Positions 15,801 to 24,231 of a stretch of DNA of 33,408 bases are shown here, piece by piece; position 1 is the stretch's first letter; every line of letters starts with the position of its first letter. This stretch comes from Acidobacteriota bacterium. Lineage in GTDB: Bacteria; Acidobacteriota; Terriglobia; Terriglobales; Acidobacteriaceae. A program made the position numbers and the translations under genes. The notes beneath the pieces are model-generated. The model was not told the DNA's origin. It ran no database searches and saw nothing but the letters and a program-made list of their open reading frames with translations. The stretch is from assembly GCA_021810625.1 (NCBI GenBank), contig JAJZIJ010000028.1, positions 1 through 33,408 on the forward strand. The letters are read 5' to 3'.

Positions 15801-17309
15801 GTGCCCACTTCCCACCGTTTTCCCAAAGTCTTGCTGCGCGCGCTGTTGAGCCTGCCTACGATCTTCGCTCTCTCGATTCCGCTGCTCCTCACCGCCTGTG
15901 GCGGGAGTGCAAGCAGCACGCCCAGCGCCGCCAAGCAATGGACATGGATGAGCGGCAGCAGCACGCTGGGGTCAAAGGGGGGTCAACCCGGTGTCTACGG
16001 AACGCTGGGCACCGCCGCTGCCAGCAATGTTCCCGGAGGCAGGCGGGGTTCTGTCAGTTGGACAGACGGCAGCGGCAACCTCTGGCTCTTCGGAGGCTGT
16101 GGCGACGATTCGACCGACACGCTGGGCGATCTCAACGACCTCTGGGAGTTCAATCCCACGACCAAGGAATGGATATGGATGAGCGGCAGCAGCACGCTGG
16201 GCGCAAACGGTGGTCAATTTGGTGTCTACGGCACGCTGGGCACCGCCGCTGCCAGCAATGTTCCCGGAGGCCGGATACATTCTGTCAGTTGGACAGACAG
16301 CAGCGGCAACCTCTGGCTCTTTGGAGGATCTGGCGTTATTTCGTCTGGGACGGAGAACGACCTCAACGACCTGTGGGAGTTCAATCCCACGACCAAAGAA
16401 TGGATGTGGGTAAGTGGAAGCAGCCCTGTGGGCGCAAAAGGTGCTCCATCTGGTGTTTACGGCACGCTGGGCACCGCCGCTGCCAGCAACGTTCCCGGAG
16501 GCCGACAGAATTCTGTCAGTTGGACAGACGGCAGCGGCAACCTCTGGCTCTTTGGAGGCTACGGCAATGATTCGACCGGAACGTTCGGTAGCCTCAACGA
16601 TCTGTGGGAGTTCAATCCTTCAACCAAGATGTGGACATGGATGAGCGGCAGCAGCACTGTGCCGAGTGCAAACGGTGGTCAACCCGGTGTCTACGGTACT
16701 CTCGGCACGGCCTCTGCCAGCAACGTCCCCGGAGGCCGGGCAGGTTCTGTCAGTTGGACAGACCGCAGCGGCAACCTCTGGCTCTTCGGAGGCGGTGGTT
16801 TTGATTCAACCGACGAGGGTGGCTGGCTCAACGACCTCTGGAACTTTAATCCTTCAACCAAGATGTGGACATGGGTGAGCGGCAGCAGCAGGCTGGGTGT
16901 ATTCGGTCAACCCGGTGTTTACGGCACGCTGGGCACACCGAGTCCCAGCAATGTTCCCGGAGGCCGACAGAATTCTGTCAGTTGGAGGGATAGCAGCGGC
17001 AACCTCTGGCTCTTCGGAGGTCAGGGTTTTGATTCGACCGGAACGCTCGGTAGCCTCAACGATCTGTGGGAGTTCAATCCTTCAACCAAGATGTGGACAT
17101 GGGTGAGCGGCAGCAGCACTGCGAGTGAGAATGGTAATGGTGTCTACGGTACTCTCGGCACGGCCTCTGCCAGCAACGTCCCCGGAAGCCGGACATATTC
17201 TGTCAGTTGGATCGACGGCAGCGGCAACCTCTGGCTCTTTGGAGGCTACGGCGCTGACTCGACCAGAATGCAGGGCAATCTCAACGACCTCTGGCGCTAC
17301 CAGCCATAG
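15801..17309 (+). CDS. Kelch-repeat (galactose-oxidase-like propeller) lipoprotein
   Basis: This 502-residue exported lipoprotein starts at GTG (MPTSHRFPKVLLRALLSLPT) and has a hydrophobic stretch ending in a lipobox LLTAC. Residue C33 is followed by GGSASSTPSAAK, so it is probably surface- or periplasm-anchored. The rest is six near-identical 77-residue units. Their DNA starts lie at 15939, 16170, 16401, 16632, 16866 and 17094, a period of 231 bp with one 234 and one 228. Each unit reads W-x-W-[MV]SGSS, then YGTLGT, NVPGGR, SVSWTDGSGNLWLFGG and LNDLWEFNP, a Kelch blade with an insertion. The last unit stops at LNDLWRYQP, so the first WTWMSGSS strand can close the ring. Ligand unknown. Confidence 0.88.
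   Translation: MPTSHRFPKVLLRALLSLPTIFALSIPLLLTACGGSASSTPSAAKQWTWMSGSSTLGSKGGQPGVYGTLGTAAASNVPGGRRGSVSWTDGSGNLWLFGGCGDDSTDTLGDLNDLWEFNPTTKEWIWMSGSSTLGANGGQFGVYGTLGTAAASNVPGGRIHSVSWTDSSGNLWLFGGSGVISSGTENDLNDLWEFNPTTKEWMWVSGSSPVGAKGAPSGVYGTLGTAAASNVPGGRQNSVSWTDGSGNLWLFGGYGNDSTGTFGSLNDLWEFNPSTKMWTWMSGSSTVPSANGGQPGVYGTLGTASASNVPGGRAGSVSWTDRSGNLWLFGGGGFDSTDEGGWLNDLWNFNPSTKMWTWVSGSSRLGVFGQPGVYGTLGTPSPSNVPGGRQNSVSWRDSSGNLWLFGGQGFDSTGTLGSLNDLWEFNPSTKMWTWVSGSSTASENGNGVYGTLGTASASNVPGSRTYSVSWIDGSGNLWLFGGYGADSTRMQGNLNDLWRYQP
15939..17309 (+). repeat. Six tandem 231-bp coding repeats
   Basis: In-frame tandem units of 231, 231, 231, 234 and 228 bp plus a shorter last unit share long identical stretches (for example gacggcagcggcaacctctg). 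Such similarity allows unequal recombination, so copy number could vary between strains. Length changes preserve the frame. Confidence 0.9.
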
Positions 17310-17358
17310 CTCGTTGTCCGTTTGCAGTGTCCCTCTGTGCCCCGGATGTGCCGCAAAG

Positions 17359-17388
17359 AACGCGGCGCATCTGGGGCACCCGCGTTTT
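17359..17388 (+). terminator. Possible rho-independent terminator after the Kelch gene
   Basis: aacgcgg (17359-17365) pairs with ccgcgtt (17380-17386), with TTTT at 17385-17388. The loop is 14 nt and the T run is short, so this is only a moderate candidate. It separates the lipoprotein gene from alr. Confidence 0.35.
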
Positions 17389-17474
17389 CGTAGTGGCAGA
17401 GCAGAAAACGGGCGGCATCTTCGCCAGCATCCCGCAAACCGCCCGCCACGCGATACGATGAAAGTCATCCACGT

Positions 17475-18671
17475 ATGCACACGCGACCCATCTGGGCGGA
17501 GATTTCCCGCTCGCGCCTGATCTCGAACTTCAAGAAGCTGCAAGCCGTGGCTGCGCCACATGCGGGCCTGCTGGCCGTGGTCAAGGCCGATGCCTATGGC
17601 CACGGAGTTCCGCTGTGCGCGCCGTGGCTGGCCGAGGCGGGCGCGGGGTGGCTCGGCGTAACCAGCATCGAAGAAGGTGTCGCCGTGCGAAGGCTCTGCC
17701 CGCAGGCGCGCATTCTGGGGATGTGCGGCCTCTGGCCCGGCGAGGAAGATGCCGTCCTGGAGCATACGCTGGTGCCGACAGTCTGGACGGTGCAGCATAT
17801 TGATCTGTTGGTTCGCGCTGCCAGGCAGCGAAATGCAGCGGCGAGCAGTATTCCCGTGCATCTGGAGATCGACACGGGCATGTCGCGGCAGGGCGTGGCG
17901 CTGGATGAGCTGCTGGCAATTCTCGACCGCATCCGCGCCACTCCCGCGCTGTATCTCGATGGCGTGTTCACGCACTTTGCCTCGCCGGAGATGTTGGACA
18001 GCCCGCAGACGGATGTCCAGCAGCAGCGCTTTGCGCGGGCGCTAAAAATCATTGCTACAGCGGGATTTCATCCAACGTGGATTCATGCGGGGAACAGTTC
18101 GACGCTGCTGGCGCAGGATCGACTGGCATCTCTGGCCGCGCTGGCGCGACAGTACAACGCAAAATTTCTCGTCCGGCCCGGTTTGGCTCTCTATGGCTAC
18201 GCGCTGCCGTTCGTGCAGGCCGATGGCGCGCCAGCGCAGAAAATGCCCGTTGCGCTGGAGCCGGTGCTGCGCTGGAAAACGCGCATCGCCGCGCTGCGCG
18301 TGGTGGAGGCTGGCGCGGCTGTTGGCTACGGCGCAACCTTTGTCGCAGCGCAAACGATGCGGCTGGCGCTGCTCCCCGTGGGCTATGCCGATGGGCTGAA
18401 TCGCCGACTCTCCAACTGCGGCAATGTGCTGGTGCGCGGCCATCGCGCAGCTATCGTCGGGCGTGTTTCGATGGATTTGACAATCGTCGATGTCAGCAAG
18501 ATTTCCGACGTGGCCGTGGGCGATGAAGTGGCGCTCATCGGCGAGCAAACCGCGCCCAATGGAACCATCCTTCGCGTTACGGCAGAGGATCAGGCGCGCT
18601 GGGCCGGAACGATTTCCTATGAGATTCTCTGCGCCATCAGCGTCCGCGTCCCTCGCGTGGGCGTGGAGTAA
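17475..18671 (+). CDS. alr: Alanine racemase
   Basis: This is the PLP enzyme that interconverts L- and D-alanine and supplies D-alanine for peptidoglycan. The 398-residue protein is of usual length. The PLP lysine is K37 in AVVKADAYGHG, and the catalytic tyrosine is Y285 in AAVGYGATF. Other family blocks include HLEIDTGMSRQG (129-140), FTHFASPE (165-172), IHAGNSST (203-210), VRPGLALYGY (233-242), LPVGYADGLNR and GRVSMDLT. ATG 17475 gives MHTRPIWAEISRSRL, the normal N terminus; the ribosome site is weak. It sits alone between the Kelch gene and the HNH region. Confidence 0.96.
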   Translation: MHTRPIWAEISRSRLISNFKKLQAVAAPHAGLLAVVKADAYGHGVPLCAPWLAEAGAGWLGVTSIEEGVAVRRLCPQARILGMCGLWPGEEDAVLEHTLVPTVWTVQHIDLLVRAARQRNAAASSIPVHLEIDTGMSRQGVALDELLAILDRIRATPALYLDGVFTHFASPEMLDSPQTDVQQQRFARALKIIATAGFHPTWIHAGNSSTLLAQDRLASLAALARQYNAKFLVRPGLALYGYALPFVQADGAPAQKMPVALEPVLRWKTRIAALRVVEAGAAVGYGATFVAAQTMRLALLPVGYADGLNRRLSNCGNVLVRGHRAAIVGRVSMDLTIVDVSKISDVAVGDEVALIGEQTAPNGTILRVTAEDQARWAGTISYEILCAISVRVPRVGVE

Positions 18672-18753
18672 GTGCAGGCATCCATGCGCCGTGTTTGTTT
18701 GTCAGATGTCCCAATAGGGTCTTCTGAGCGCTTTGCCTCCCAAGACCTTTTCC

Positions 18754-18894
18754 CTAAATTTTCAACATCCTCGATGTCGTCTTCCTCGCCATCCTAACCC
18801 CGTCCTCATCGTCGAAGCTCTTCGAGATCGGTACAACCTCTTGACCATCTACAAGCACCCCGGCTATAACTGGCGCGTAGGAGAATAGCGACAT
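18754..18894 (-). CDS. Uncertain 46-residue ORF upstream of the HNH gene
   Basis: The minus-strand ORF (MSLFSYAPVIAGVLVDGQEV, ending RKTTSRMLKI) starts at an ATG overlapping the divergent HNH start codon. GC at third codon positions is fairly high, but so it is in the opposing plus-strand frame ending at 18887 (NPVLIVEALRDRYNLL, then TIYKHPGYNWRVGE). One of the two may be a true gene fragment; I recognise neither. Confidence 0.2.
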   Translation of the reverse strand: MSLFSYAPVIAGVLVDGQEVVPISKSFDDEDGVRMARKTTSRMLKI

Positions 18895-20002
18895 GGACGG
18901 TCTGGAACGTCTCGGCTGGTATAGACTAACTTCCCACAAGTACCGTCATTATTGCGGGGCAGTAGTAACGAAGCGAGGCAAGCTCTGGGATGCTACGACT
19001 GTCAATGGCATCCCATTTTCTGGTCACAAAACTGAACTTGAGGCAGCAGCATACTTGGAACAAAACGATCCTTCTTTTTGGACGTATGGTCGTAGCTGTG
19101 TTATGGGACTTTGTGGCGGCGTTGTGAATATGATAGGTGGTCGTCTTGATGGGTATGGGACAGCCGATGTCTTTGTGTTCTATTCGCAAGATGAGCAAAG
19201 CTTTCCGATGAATCAGGTTAGATCGGCGTTCGAGAAGTATTTTTGGGGTAAGGCTACTTGTGTGAAGTGTTTGCGCCCAATGGTTTCGCTTCTGCTCCGC
19301 GTTTTGCCGGAATTTCACGGGAAGAGGATTTCTAAAAATGCGTACTTGGCTTGCGGGTGCGGGCACCCTGTATGGCGATTGGATTCAAAGCTGGAATTTG
19401 CCGCGCATAGCTCCATTCTCAGCGCATCTTATTCTTCGCAGCGCCGGCAAAGTCTCAAAATTGCAGGTGGCACGCACAATTCCAAAGAAATTGAGGAAAT
19501 CTTGGCAATTCAAGAAAACCGTTGCATCTATTGTAATGTTAATTTCACGAAGGAAGTTCGTCCGACAAAAGACCATTTGCTCCCCGTATCAGTTGGCGGA
19601 ACGAATTGGGCGCTCAATATAGTACTGGCCTGCAAATCCTGCAATTCAAGGCGCGGAGACATTCCGTTTCGCACATATTGCAGACTTTTGAGCCGAACAC
19701 AGAACCAGAGGATATTGATACACCTCGGCAGGCGTCTATTGGCTTTAGATGAGGATCACATAGTCGATGAGGCGCTAGTAGATTTCCATATAGGGTTTGC
19801 ATATCACGATTCCCAGCACGGGCGATATCGCGACATACTGAGCATGTCTGCTACACGCCGCCGAAATGCTACTACAAATCAGCTACTTCCGCCGACAGAA
19901 AGCTTAATCCTGAAAAAGTACAAAAAATACGGCGACAAATTGGACGTAGACACGCAGATAGTCAAGCTGCAAAACAAGATAATAAAAGCGCTTACACAAT
20001 GA
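18893..20002 (+). CDS. HNH endonuclease domain protein
   Basis: The 369-residue protein is a probable DNA nuclease of unknown role. Residues 211-251 form a clear HNH/McrA-type site with zinc cysteines: C211-x2-C214, the D227-H228 pair (TKDHLLPVSVGG), the N of TNWALN, then C247-x2-C250-N251. A separate zinc-ribbon-like set (C123-x2-C126, C154, C156) precedes it. The first 120 residues are unlike any family I know. AGGAGA sits 8 nt before the ATG. The gene is visibly AT-richer than its neighbours and uses ATA and other rare codons, pointing to horizontal acquisition. Its stop overlaps a 31-codon ORF. It could be a homing-type or defence nuclease; no intron or methylase partner is evident. Confidence 0.82.
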   Translation: MDGLERLGWYRLTSHKYRHYCGAVVTKRGKLWDATTVNGIPFSGHKTELEAAAYLEQNDPSFWTYGRSCVMGLCGGVVNMIGGRLDGYGTADVFVFYSQDEQSFPMNQVRSAFEKYFWGKATCVKCLRPMVSLLLRVLPEFHGKRISKNAYLACGCGHPVWRLDSKLEFAAHSSILSASYSSQRRQSLKIAGGTHNSKEIEEILAIQENRCIYCNVNFTKEVRPTKDHLLPVSVGGTNWALNIVLACKSCNSRRGDIPFRTYCRLLSRTQNQRILIHLGRRLLALDEDHIVDEALVDFHIGFAYHDSQHGRYRDILSMSATRRRNATTNQLLPPTESLILKKYKKYGDKLDVDTQIVKLQNKIIKALTQ

Positions 20003-20094
20003 AGAAACAGGAAATCTTGACGGAGATGTTGGACATAGAAACCGATCCGTTTGAGGTTGAAAGGGCATACTCAAAGCACGGCCCCACACATTAA
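19999..20094 (+). CDS. 31-residue ORF coupled to the HNH gene
   Basis: This short ORF (MKKQEILTEMLDIETDPFEV, then ERAYSKHGPTH) starts at an ATG that overlaps the HNH stop codon as ATGA, the usual arrangement for translational coupling. The product is acidic and helical-looking and matches nothing I recognise. It shares the AT-rich composition of the HNH gene and ends 41 nt before aspA. It may be a small partner, an inhibitor or a truncated remnant. Confidence 0.4.
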   Translation: MKKQEILTEMLDIETDPFEVERAYSKHGPTH

Positions 20095-20135
20095 ACGTGA
20101 AATGAATTGTGGACATCGAGAAGGAGTTCAGCAGA

Positions 20136-21560
20136 ATGTCCAACACGCGCAAGGAAAAAGATTCGCTCGGTTTCGTTGAGGTTCCGGCCAGCGCATACTA
20201 CGGCGCGCAGACCGTCCGGGCTGTCGCCAACTATCCCATCTCCGGGCTGCGCGCGCACCCGCTGCTCATCCGCGCCTTTGGCATGGTCAAGGCCGCAGCC
20301 GCCGAGGCCAACCAGTCTTTGCAACTCCTCGAAGCCGACCGCGCCGAGGCCATCGTGCAGGCCGCGCAGGAGGTCATCGCCGGCAAGTGGGACAGCGAAT
20401 TTGTCGTCGATGTCTTTCAGGCGGGCGCGGGCGTCAGCTTCCACATGAATGTGAATGAAGTCCTCGCCAATCGCGCCAATCAAATTCTCGGCGGCCAGCT
20501 TGGGGAGTACGATCGCGTCCATCCCAACGACCATGTGAACTACGGCCAATCAACGAACGATGTCTTCCCCACGGGAATGCGCCTGGGCGCTCTGCTTGCG
20601 CTCGAAACACTCTACCCGACGCTCGACGCGCTGGCTACGAGCTTCGAGAGCAAGGCCAAAGAATTCCACGACGTGATGAAGTCTGGCCGCACGCACCTGC
20701 AGGATGCTGTGCCGATGCGTCTGGGTCAGGAGTTCGCCGCTTATGCCGTTGCCATTCGCAAGGCACGCGCCAACATTGCCCACGCTGCCGACGCGCTGCG
20801 CGAGCTTGGACTCGGCGGCTCCGCAGTCGGCACGGGCATCAATACGCATCCCGACTACCGCGCCAAGGCTGTCGCAAATCTGGCGCGCATCTCCGGGCAA
20901 AAACTCACTCCAGCAGCCGACATGCGCTGGGCGATGCAATCGAATGCCTGCATGGGCGAGGTGAGCGCCGCGCTGCGCAGCCTTGCGCTCGAAGTGATCC
21001 GCATCTCGAATGACCTGCGCCTGCTGGCCTCCGGGCCAAATACCGGGTTGGCGGAGATTGCGCTGCCGAGCTTGCAGCCCGGCTCGTCGATCATGCCGGG
21101 CAAGATCAACCCGGTGATGCCGGAGCTGGCCGCAATGGTCGGCTTTCAGGTGATCGGCAACGACACTGCCGTCGCCTATGCAATCCAGGCCGGGCAGTTG
21201 GAGTTAAACGTGATGATGCCCACGATGGCCTACAACGTGATGCAGTCGATTACGATTTTGACGAACATGCTGGGCCAGTTTGACCGCTGCTGCATTCGCG
21301 GCATCACAGCCAATACGCAGCGCTGCCAACTCTACGCGCAGAGCACGGTGTCGCTGGCAACGGCGCTGAATCCCTACATCGGCTACGCCAAGGCTGCGGA
21401 GATTGTGAAGGAATCCGTGGCGACGGGGCGATCCATCATCGAAATTGCGCGAGAAAAAAAGCTGCTGAGCGAAGCGGAGATTGCCGAAATTCTCGATCCG
21501 GCGCGCATGACCGAGCCGCAACCGCCGCTGGATGCGGCCAAGCGTAGACCTCTCAGCTAA
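20136..21560 (+). CDS. aspA: Aspartate ammonia-lyase (fumarase/aspartase superfamily)
   Basis: This probably catalyses reversible deamination of L-aspartate to fumarate and ammonia. The 474-residue protein has the superfamily signature GSSIMPGKINP (316-326) with the catalytic serine loop, plus SGRTHLQDAVP (183-193) and HPNDHVNYGQSTND (129-142). The sequence after the signature (VMPELAAMVGFQVIGNDTAV, then AGQLELNVMMP) follows the aspartase pattern rather than the QCEA/GNFELN pattern of class II fumarases, so aspA is preferred. Fumarase activity cannot be excluded. ATG 20136 is chosen because AAGGAG lies 9 nt upstream; a GTG at 20109 precedes that ribosome site. It converges on mqnC with a 4-nt overlap. 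Confidence 0.87.
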   Translation: MSNTRKEKDSLGFVEVPASAYYGAQTVRAVANYPISGLRAHPLLIRAFGMVKAAAAEANQSLQLLEADRAEAIVQAAQEVIAGKWDSEFVVDVFQAGAGVSFHMNVNEVLANRANQILGGQLGEYDRVHPNDHVNYGQSTNDVFPTGMRLGALLALETLYPTLDALATSFESKAKEFHDVMKSGRTHLQDAVPMRLGQEFAAYAVAIRKARANIAHAADALRELGLGGSAVGTGINTHPDYRAKAVANLARISGQKLTPAADMRWAMQSNACMGEVSAALRSLALEVIRISNDLRLLASGPNTGLAEIALPSLQPGSSIMPGKINPVMPELAAMVGFQVIGNDTAVAYAIQAGQLELNVMMPTMAYNVMQSITILTNMLGQFDRCCIRGITANTQRCQLYAQSTVSLATALNPYIGYAKAAEIVKESVATGRSIIEIAREKKLLSEAEIAEILDPARMTEPQPPLDAAKRRPLS

Positions 21561-22603
21561 TGCAAAAACATCGTCCTATACAGCGTATCGCGCTGGACTG
21601 GCCGAAAGCCGGCACCGCGAATAATGTGGCGCAACTCCTCTTCCGTGGTGCAATTGGAGGTGCCCGCAGCCTTGACGACATTTTCTTCCAGCATCACGCT
21701 GCCAACATCATTGCCGCCGAAGCGCAGGCCCATTTGCAGCACCTTCAGCCCCTGCGTCACCCAACTGGCCTGCACGTTCTCAATGTTGTCTAGGTATAGC
21801 CGCGCAATGGCCAGCACTTTGAGATACTCCACCGACGTAGCCTCGTCCCACTTGCGCCCTCCGAGCGCCGTATTTCCGGGCTGAAAGCTCCAGGGAATGA
21901 AGGCTGTGAATCCTCCGGTTTCTTCCTGCAGGCGGCGCACCTGCTCAAAGTGGTTGATGCGCTGGTCGAAGCTCTCGCCCACGCCGAACATCATGGTCGC
22001 TGTGGTTCGCATTCCAAGCTGGTGCGCCGTGCGATGTACATGCAGCCAGTCTTCCGTTCCGCACTTGAGGCGGGCAATTTTGCGGCGAACTTCATCATCC
22101 AGAATCTCCGCGCCGCCGCCGGGAATGGAGTCCAATCCAGCATCGCGCAGGCGAACAATGGTGTCGCGAACAGAGAGTTCACTGTACTCGGCGATGGCCA
22201 AAATTTCGGATGCAGAAAAACAGTGCAGCCAAATCTGCGGAAAGCGCTGCTTGATGCCGCGCAGCAGCCGCTCGAACCAGTCGATCTTCAAGTCTGGATG
22301 CAGCCCGCCCTGCATCAACACGCCGGTGCCGCCCATTTCGACGGTCTCTCGAATCTTCTCGTAGATCGTCTCAAAGTCGAGGATGTAGCCCTCGGCGGCG
22401 AGCTTGCCTTTTAGCGGGCGATAAAAGGCGCAGAAGGTGCAATACTCCGTGCAGAAATTAGTGTAGTTGATGTTGCGGTCGATGATGTAGGTGACTACGC
22501 CCTCTGGATGCAGCCTGCGACGCACCGCATCGGCCTCCATGCCCAGGCCAATCAAGTCGTCGGATGTAAAGGCGTCGAGCGCCTGTTGCCGCGTGATTCC
22601 CAT
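21557..22603 (-). CDS. mqnC: Cyclic dehypoxanthinyl futalosine synthase
   Basis: This radical-SAM enzyme of the futalosine pathway for menaquinone synthesis cyclises dehypoxanthine futalosine. The 348-residue protein carries the 4Fe-4S motif C51-x3-C55-x2-C58 (NFCTEYCTFCAFYR), GVLMQGGLHPDLK and DSIPGGGAEI. The later segments TTATMMFGVGES, FIPWSFQPGNTALGG and GGNDVGSVMLEENVV are typical of MqnC rather than the related MqnE. No other mqn gene is in the window, consistent with scattered mqn genes in this phylum. The start MGITRQQALDAF lies at 22603. The stop codon overlaps that of aspA. Confidence 0.94.
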   Translation of the reverse strand: MGITRQQALDAFTSDDLIGLGMEADAVRRRLHPEGVVTYIIDRNINYTNFCTEYCTFCAFYRPLKGKLAAEGYILDFETIYEKIRETVEMGGTGVLMQGGLHPDLKIDWFERLLRGIKQRFPQIWLHCFSASEILAIAEYSELSVRDTIVRLRDAGLDSIPGGGAEILDDEVRRKIARLKCGTEDWLHVHRTAHQLGMRTTATMMFGVGESFDQRINHFEQVRRLQEETGGFTAFIPWSFQPGNTALGGRKWDEATSVEYLKVLAIARLYLDNIENVQASWVTQGLKVLQMGLRFGGNDVGSVMLEENVVKAAGTSNCTTEEELRHIIRGAGFRPVQRDTLYRTMFLH

Positions 22604-22648
22604 GTGTTTAGTGTACGATGGCTGCCGCTTGTGTAGCGGCTCCAGGCT

Positions 22649-23839
22649 CTACGGCAGCGTGTAGGTAAGGCCAGTGTTGATCTGCAAAGAGTTGGCTTGG
22701 AATCCAGTCGGCGGATCGTTCAGATAACTGTCGATAACCTCCACGGAAAAAGCCAGCTTTTTGAGTACGGGCAGCGCCAACCCTACGTCCGTATTGGCCG
22801 AGTAGTCGTCCATATTATTCCATTCCGGCAGAATGGAGGAAATCTCCGTCAGCACGAGGCCGCGCGGCAAGTTGTATTTATAGTTGTTGGCGAAGGTCGA
22901 TCCAATTAAATTCTGGCTGGAGCCTGCGGTCTGGAATTGCTGCTGCGTGGAATCTATCGCCACCGTTACGTCGAGCGACTGCTTGGGGTTCTTGATGGCG
23001 CTATATCCAAAGCCTCCGCCGTAGGTTTGCTGTAGATCGAGGCCCAAAGCAGAGTTGTGGTCGAAAACAGATTGGGCCAGCATATAAAATCGGGCGGAAA
23101 AGTATTTGTCCTGCTCCGCGTCCGCGTGGAAGATGTTGGTCTTGATCGTTGGCGTATTCGGCTGGGAAATATGGCCGTAGGTGCTGGTGAATACCAGTTG
23201 TGTTCGAGAACCAGCAGGCAGCCAGGCCACAGCAGGCGTGGAACGGGTTAGCGTAATGGCGCTGTTGTACGTGGTTACATTCTGCGTGGAGGTTACTGTG
23301 CTTGCGCCGCCGGTTATAGAGCCAGTCCAGCCCTGTAGCGGCCCCGGAATCTTCTCCACGGCTTTGTTATAGGTCGCGGCATCCACGATAAAAGTAATCT
23401 GGGCGACCGGAATCGTTTGGTCGCCCGTGGAAGTATGGATCGTCACCTGCTGATGGGTCATGCGAAAGCTGCCCACTGGAACCATCCGGTTGCGATGGTT
23501 GTGACGCGCCTTGGCTGCGATGGTCAGAATCGCAAAGGGCTGGTCGGTGCGTAGCTCCTGAATTTTCCCCCAAGGCACTTGCAGTTTGCCTGCGCCATCG
23601 GTCTCAAAGAACACCGTGCCTGCCGTCACTCGTTCCAATGTTCCAGTGAGCTTATCTCCATTGGTAAATATGAGTACATCGGGCTGGCTCGTTGCCGCAG
23701 GAGTCTTGGCATCGGCTGTCTTTGCGCTGCGATTGGCGGCGCTCGCCGATAGCGCCATCGCGATGCAAGCGACGGCGAAGAGGCGGCAACGCCGTGCGCG
23801 GGACAAGAGAATCGTGCGGCGATGGGAGGAAAATCTCAT
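22649..23839 (-). CDS. DUF481 family outer-membrane-type protein
   Basis: The 396-residue protein has an arginine-rich N terminus and a hydrophobic signal segment (CRLFAVACIAMALSASA). A small SH3/LSm-like beta domain follows (DVLIFTNGDKLTGTLERVTAGTVFF, about 54-78, and a second copy-like strand set near 120-150). The C-terminal half is a series of alternating beta strands typical of DUF481 barrels, ending in NTGLTYTLP. The role is unknown; related proteins are predicted outer-membrane proteins. The start has an excellent ribosome site (GGAAGGAGCGC). It lies downstream of another barrel gene on the same strand, with about 390 bp between them. Confidence 0.82.
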   Translation of the reverse strand: MRFSSHRRTILLSRARRCRLFAVACIAMALSASAANRSAKTADAKTPAATSQPDVLIFTNGDKLTGTLERVTAGTVFFETDGAGKLQVPWGKIQELRTDQPFAILTIAAKARHNHRNRMVPVGSFRMTHQQVTIHTSTGDQTIPVAQITFIVDAATYNKAVEKIPGPLQGWTGSITGGASTVTSTQNVTTYNSAITLTRSTPAVAWLPAGSRTQLVFTSTYGHISQPNTPTIKTNIFHADAEQDKYFSARFYMLAQSVFDHNSALGLDLQQTYGGGFGYSAIKNPKQSLDVTVAIDSTQQQFQTAGSSQNLIGSTFANNYKYNLPRGLVLTEISSILPEWNNMDDYSANTDVGLALPVLKKLAFSVEVIDSYLNDPPTGFQANSLQINTGLTYTLP

Positions 23840-24231
23840 GCGCTCCTTCCAGATGTACCGCTCTCAATATGGAGCGTTGGATTGATATATCCGGCTGCTT
23901 TATGTTTCCGATGCAGGGAAACGGCGACGTGTTGGCTGGCCGGAGTACACGCGGCAGGCGTTCTGTTGCCCTGTTCTATTGTATGGTTGGCGGAGGGATC
24001 GGTGGCTGCGGAGCATCCAGTTTCCCTGTATTCGGTATCGCGGTATTTTGCGCTGCGGAATTCCGCCTGGTGGCAGTCGCGTTTTGCCTGCGGCGCGTGT
24101 CCTCCGGGCTGGAGATGCCCAGCACAGAAAGCGCCCTGCCCAGTCGATGTAGCACCCGTTTCAAAAATTCCATCGCCTTCACCCGTTATCGAGTGTACCC
24201 CCGGCAACCCGCGCATACCAGAGGGAGAGTC
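23840..24231. other. 392-bp gap between two barrel genes
   Basis: This gap contains the promoter region of the DUF481 gene. A possible minus-strand ORF at 23976-24182 starts with GTG (or ATG at 24173) and reads MEFLKRVLHRLGRALSVLGI followed by a proline-rich tail. Its ribosome site is poor and no family is recognised, so it is not called as a gene. Confidence 0.35.

Noticed and set aside
18672-18892. Attachment site for an integrated element carrying the HNH gene
   Set aside because: I found no direct repeats flanking 18754-20094, and neither tRNA nor integrase is present.
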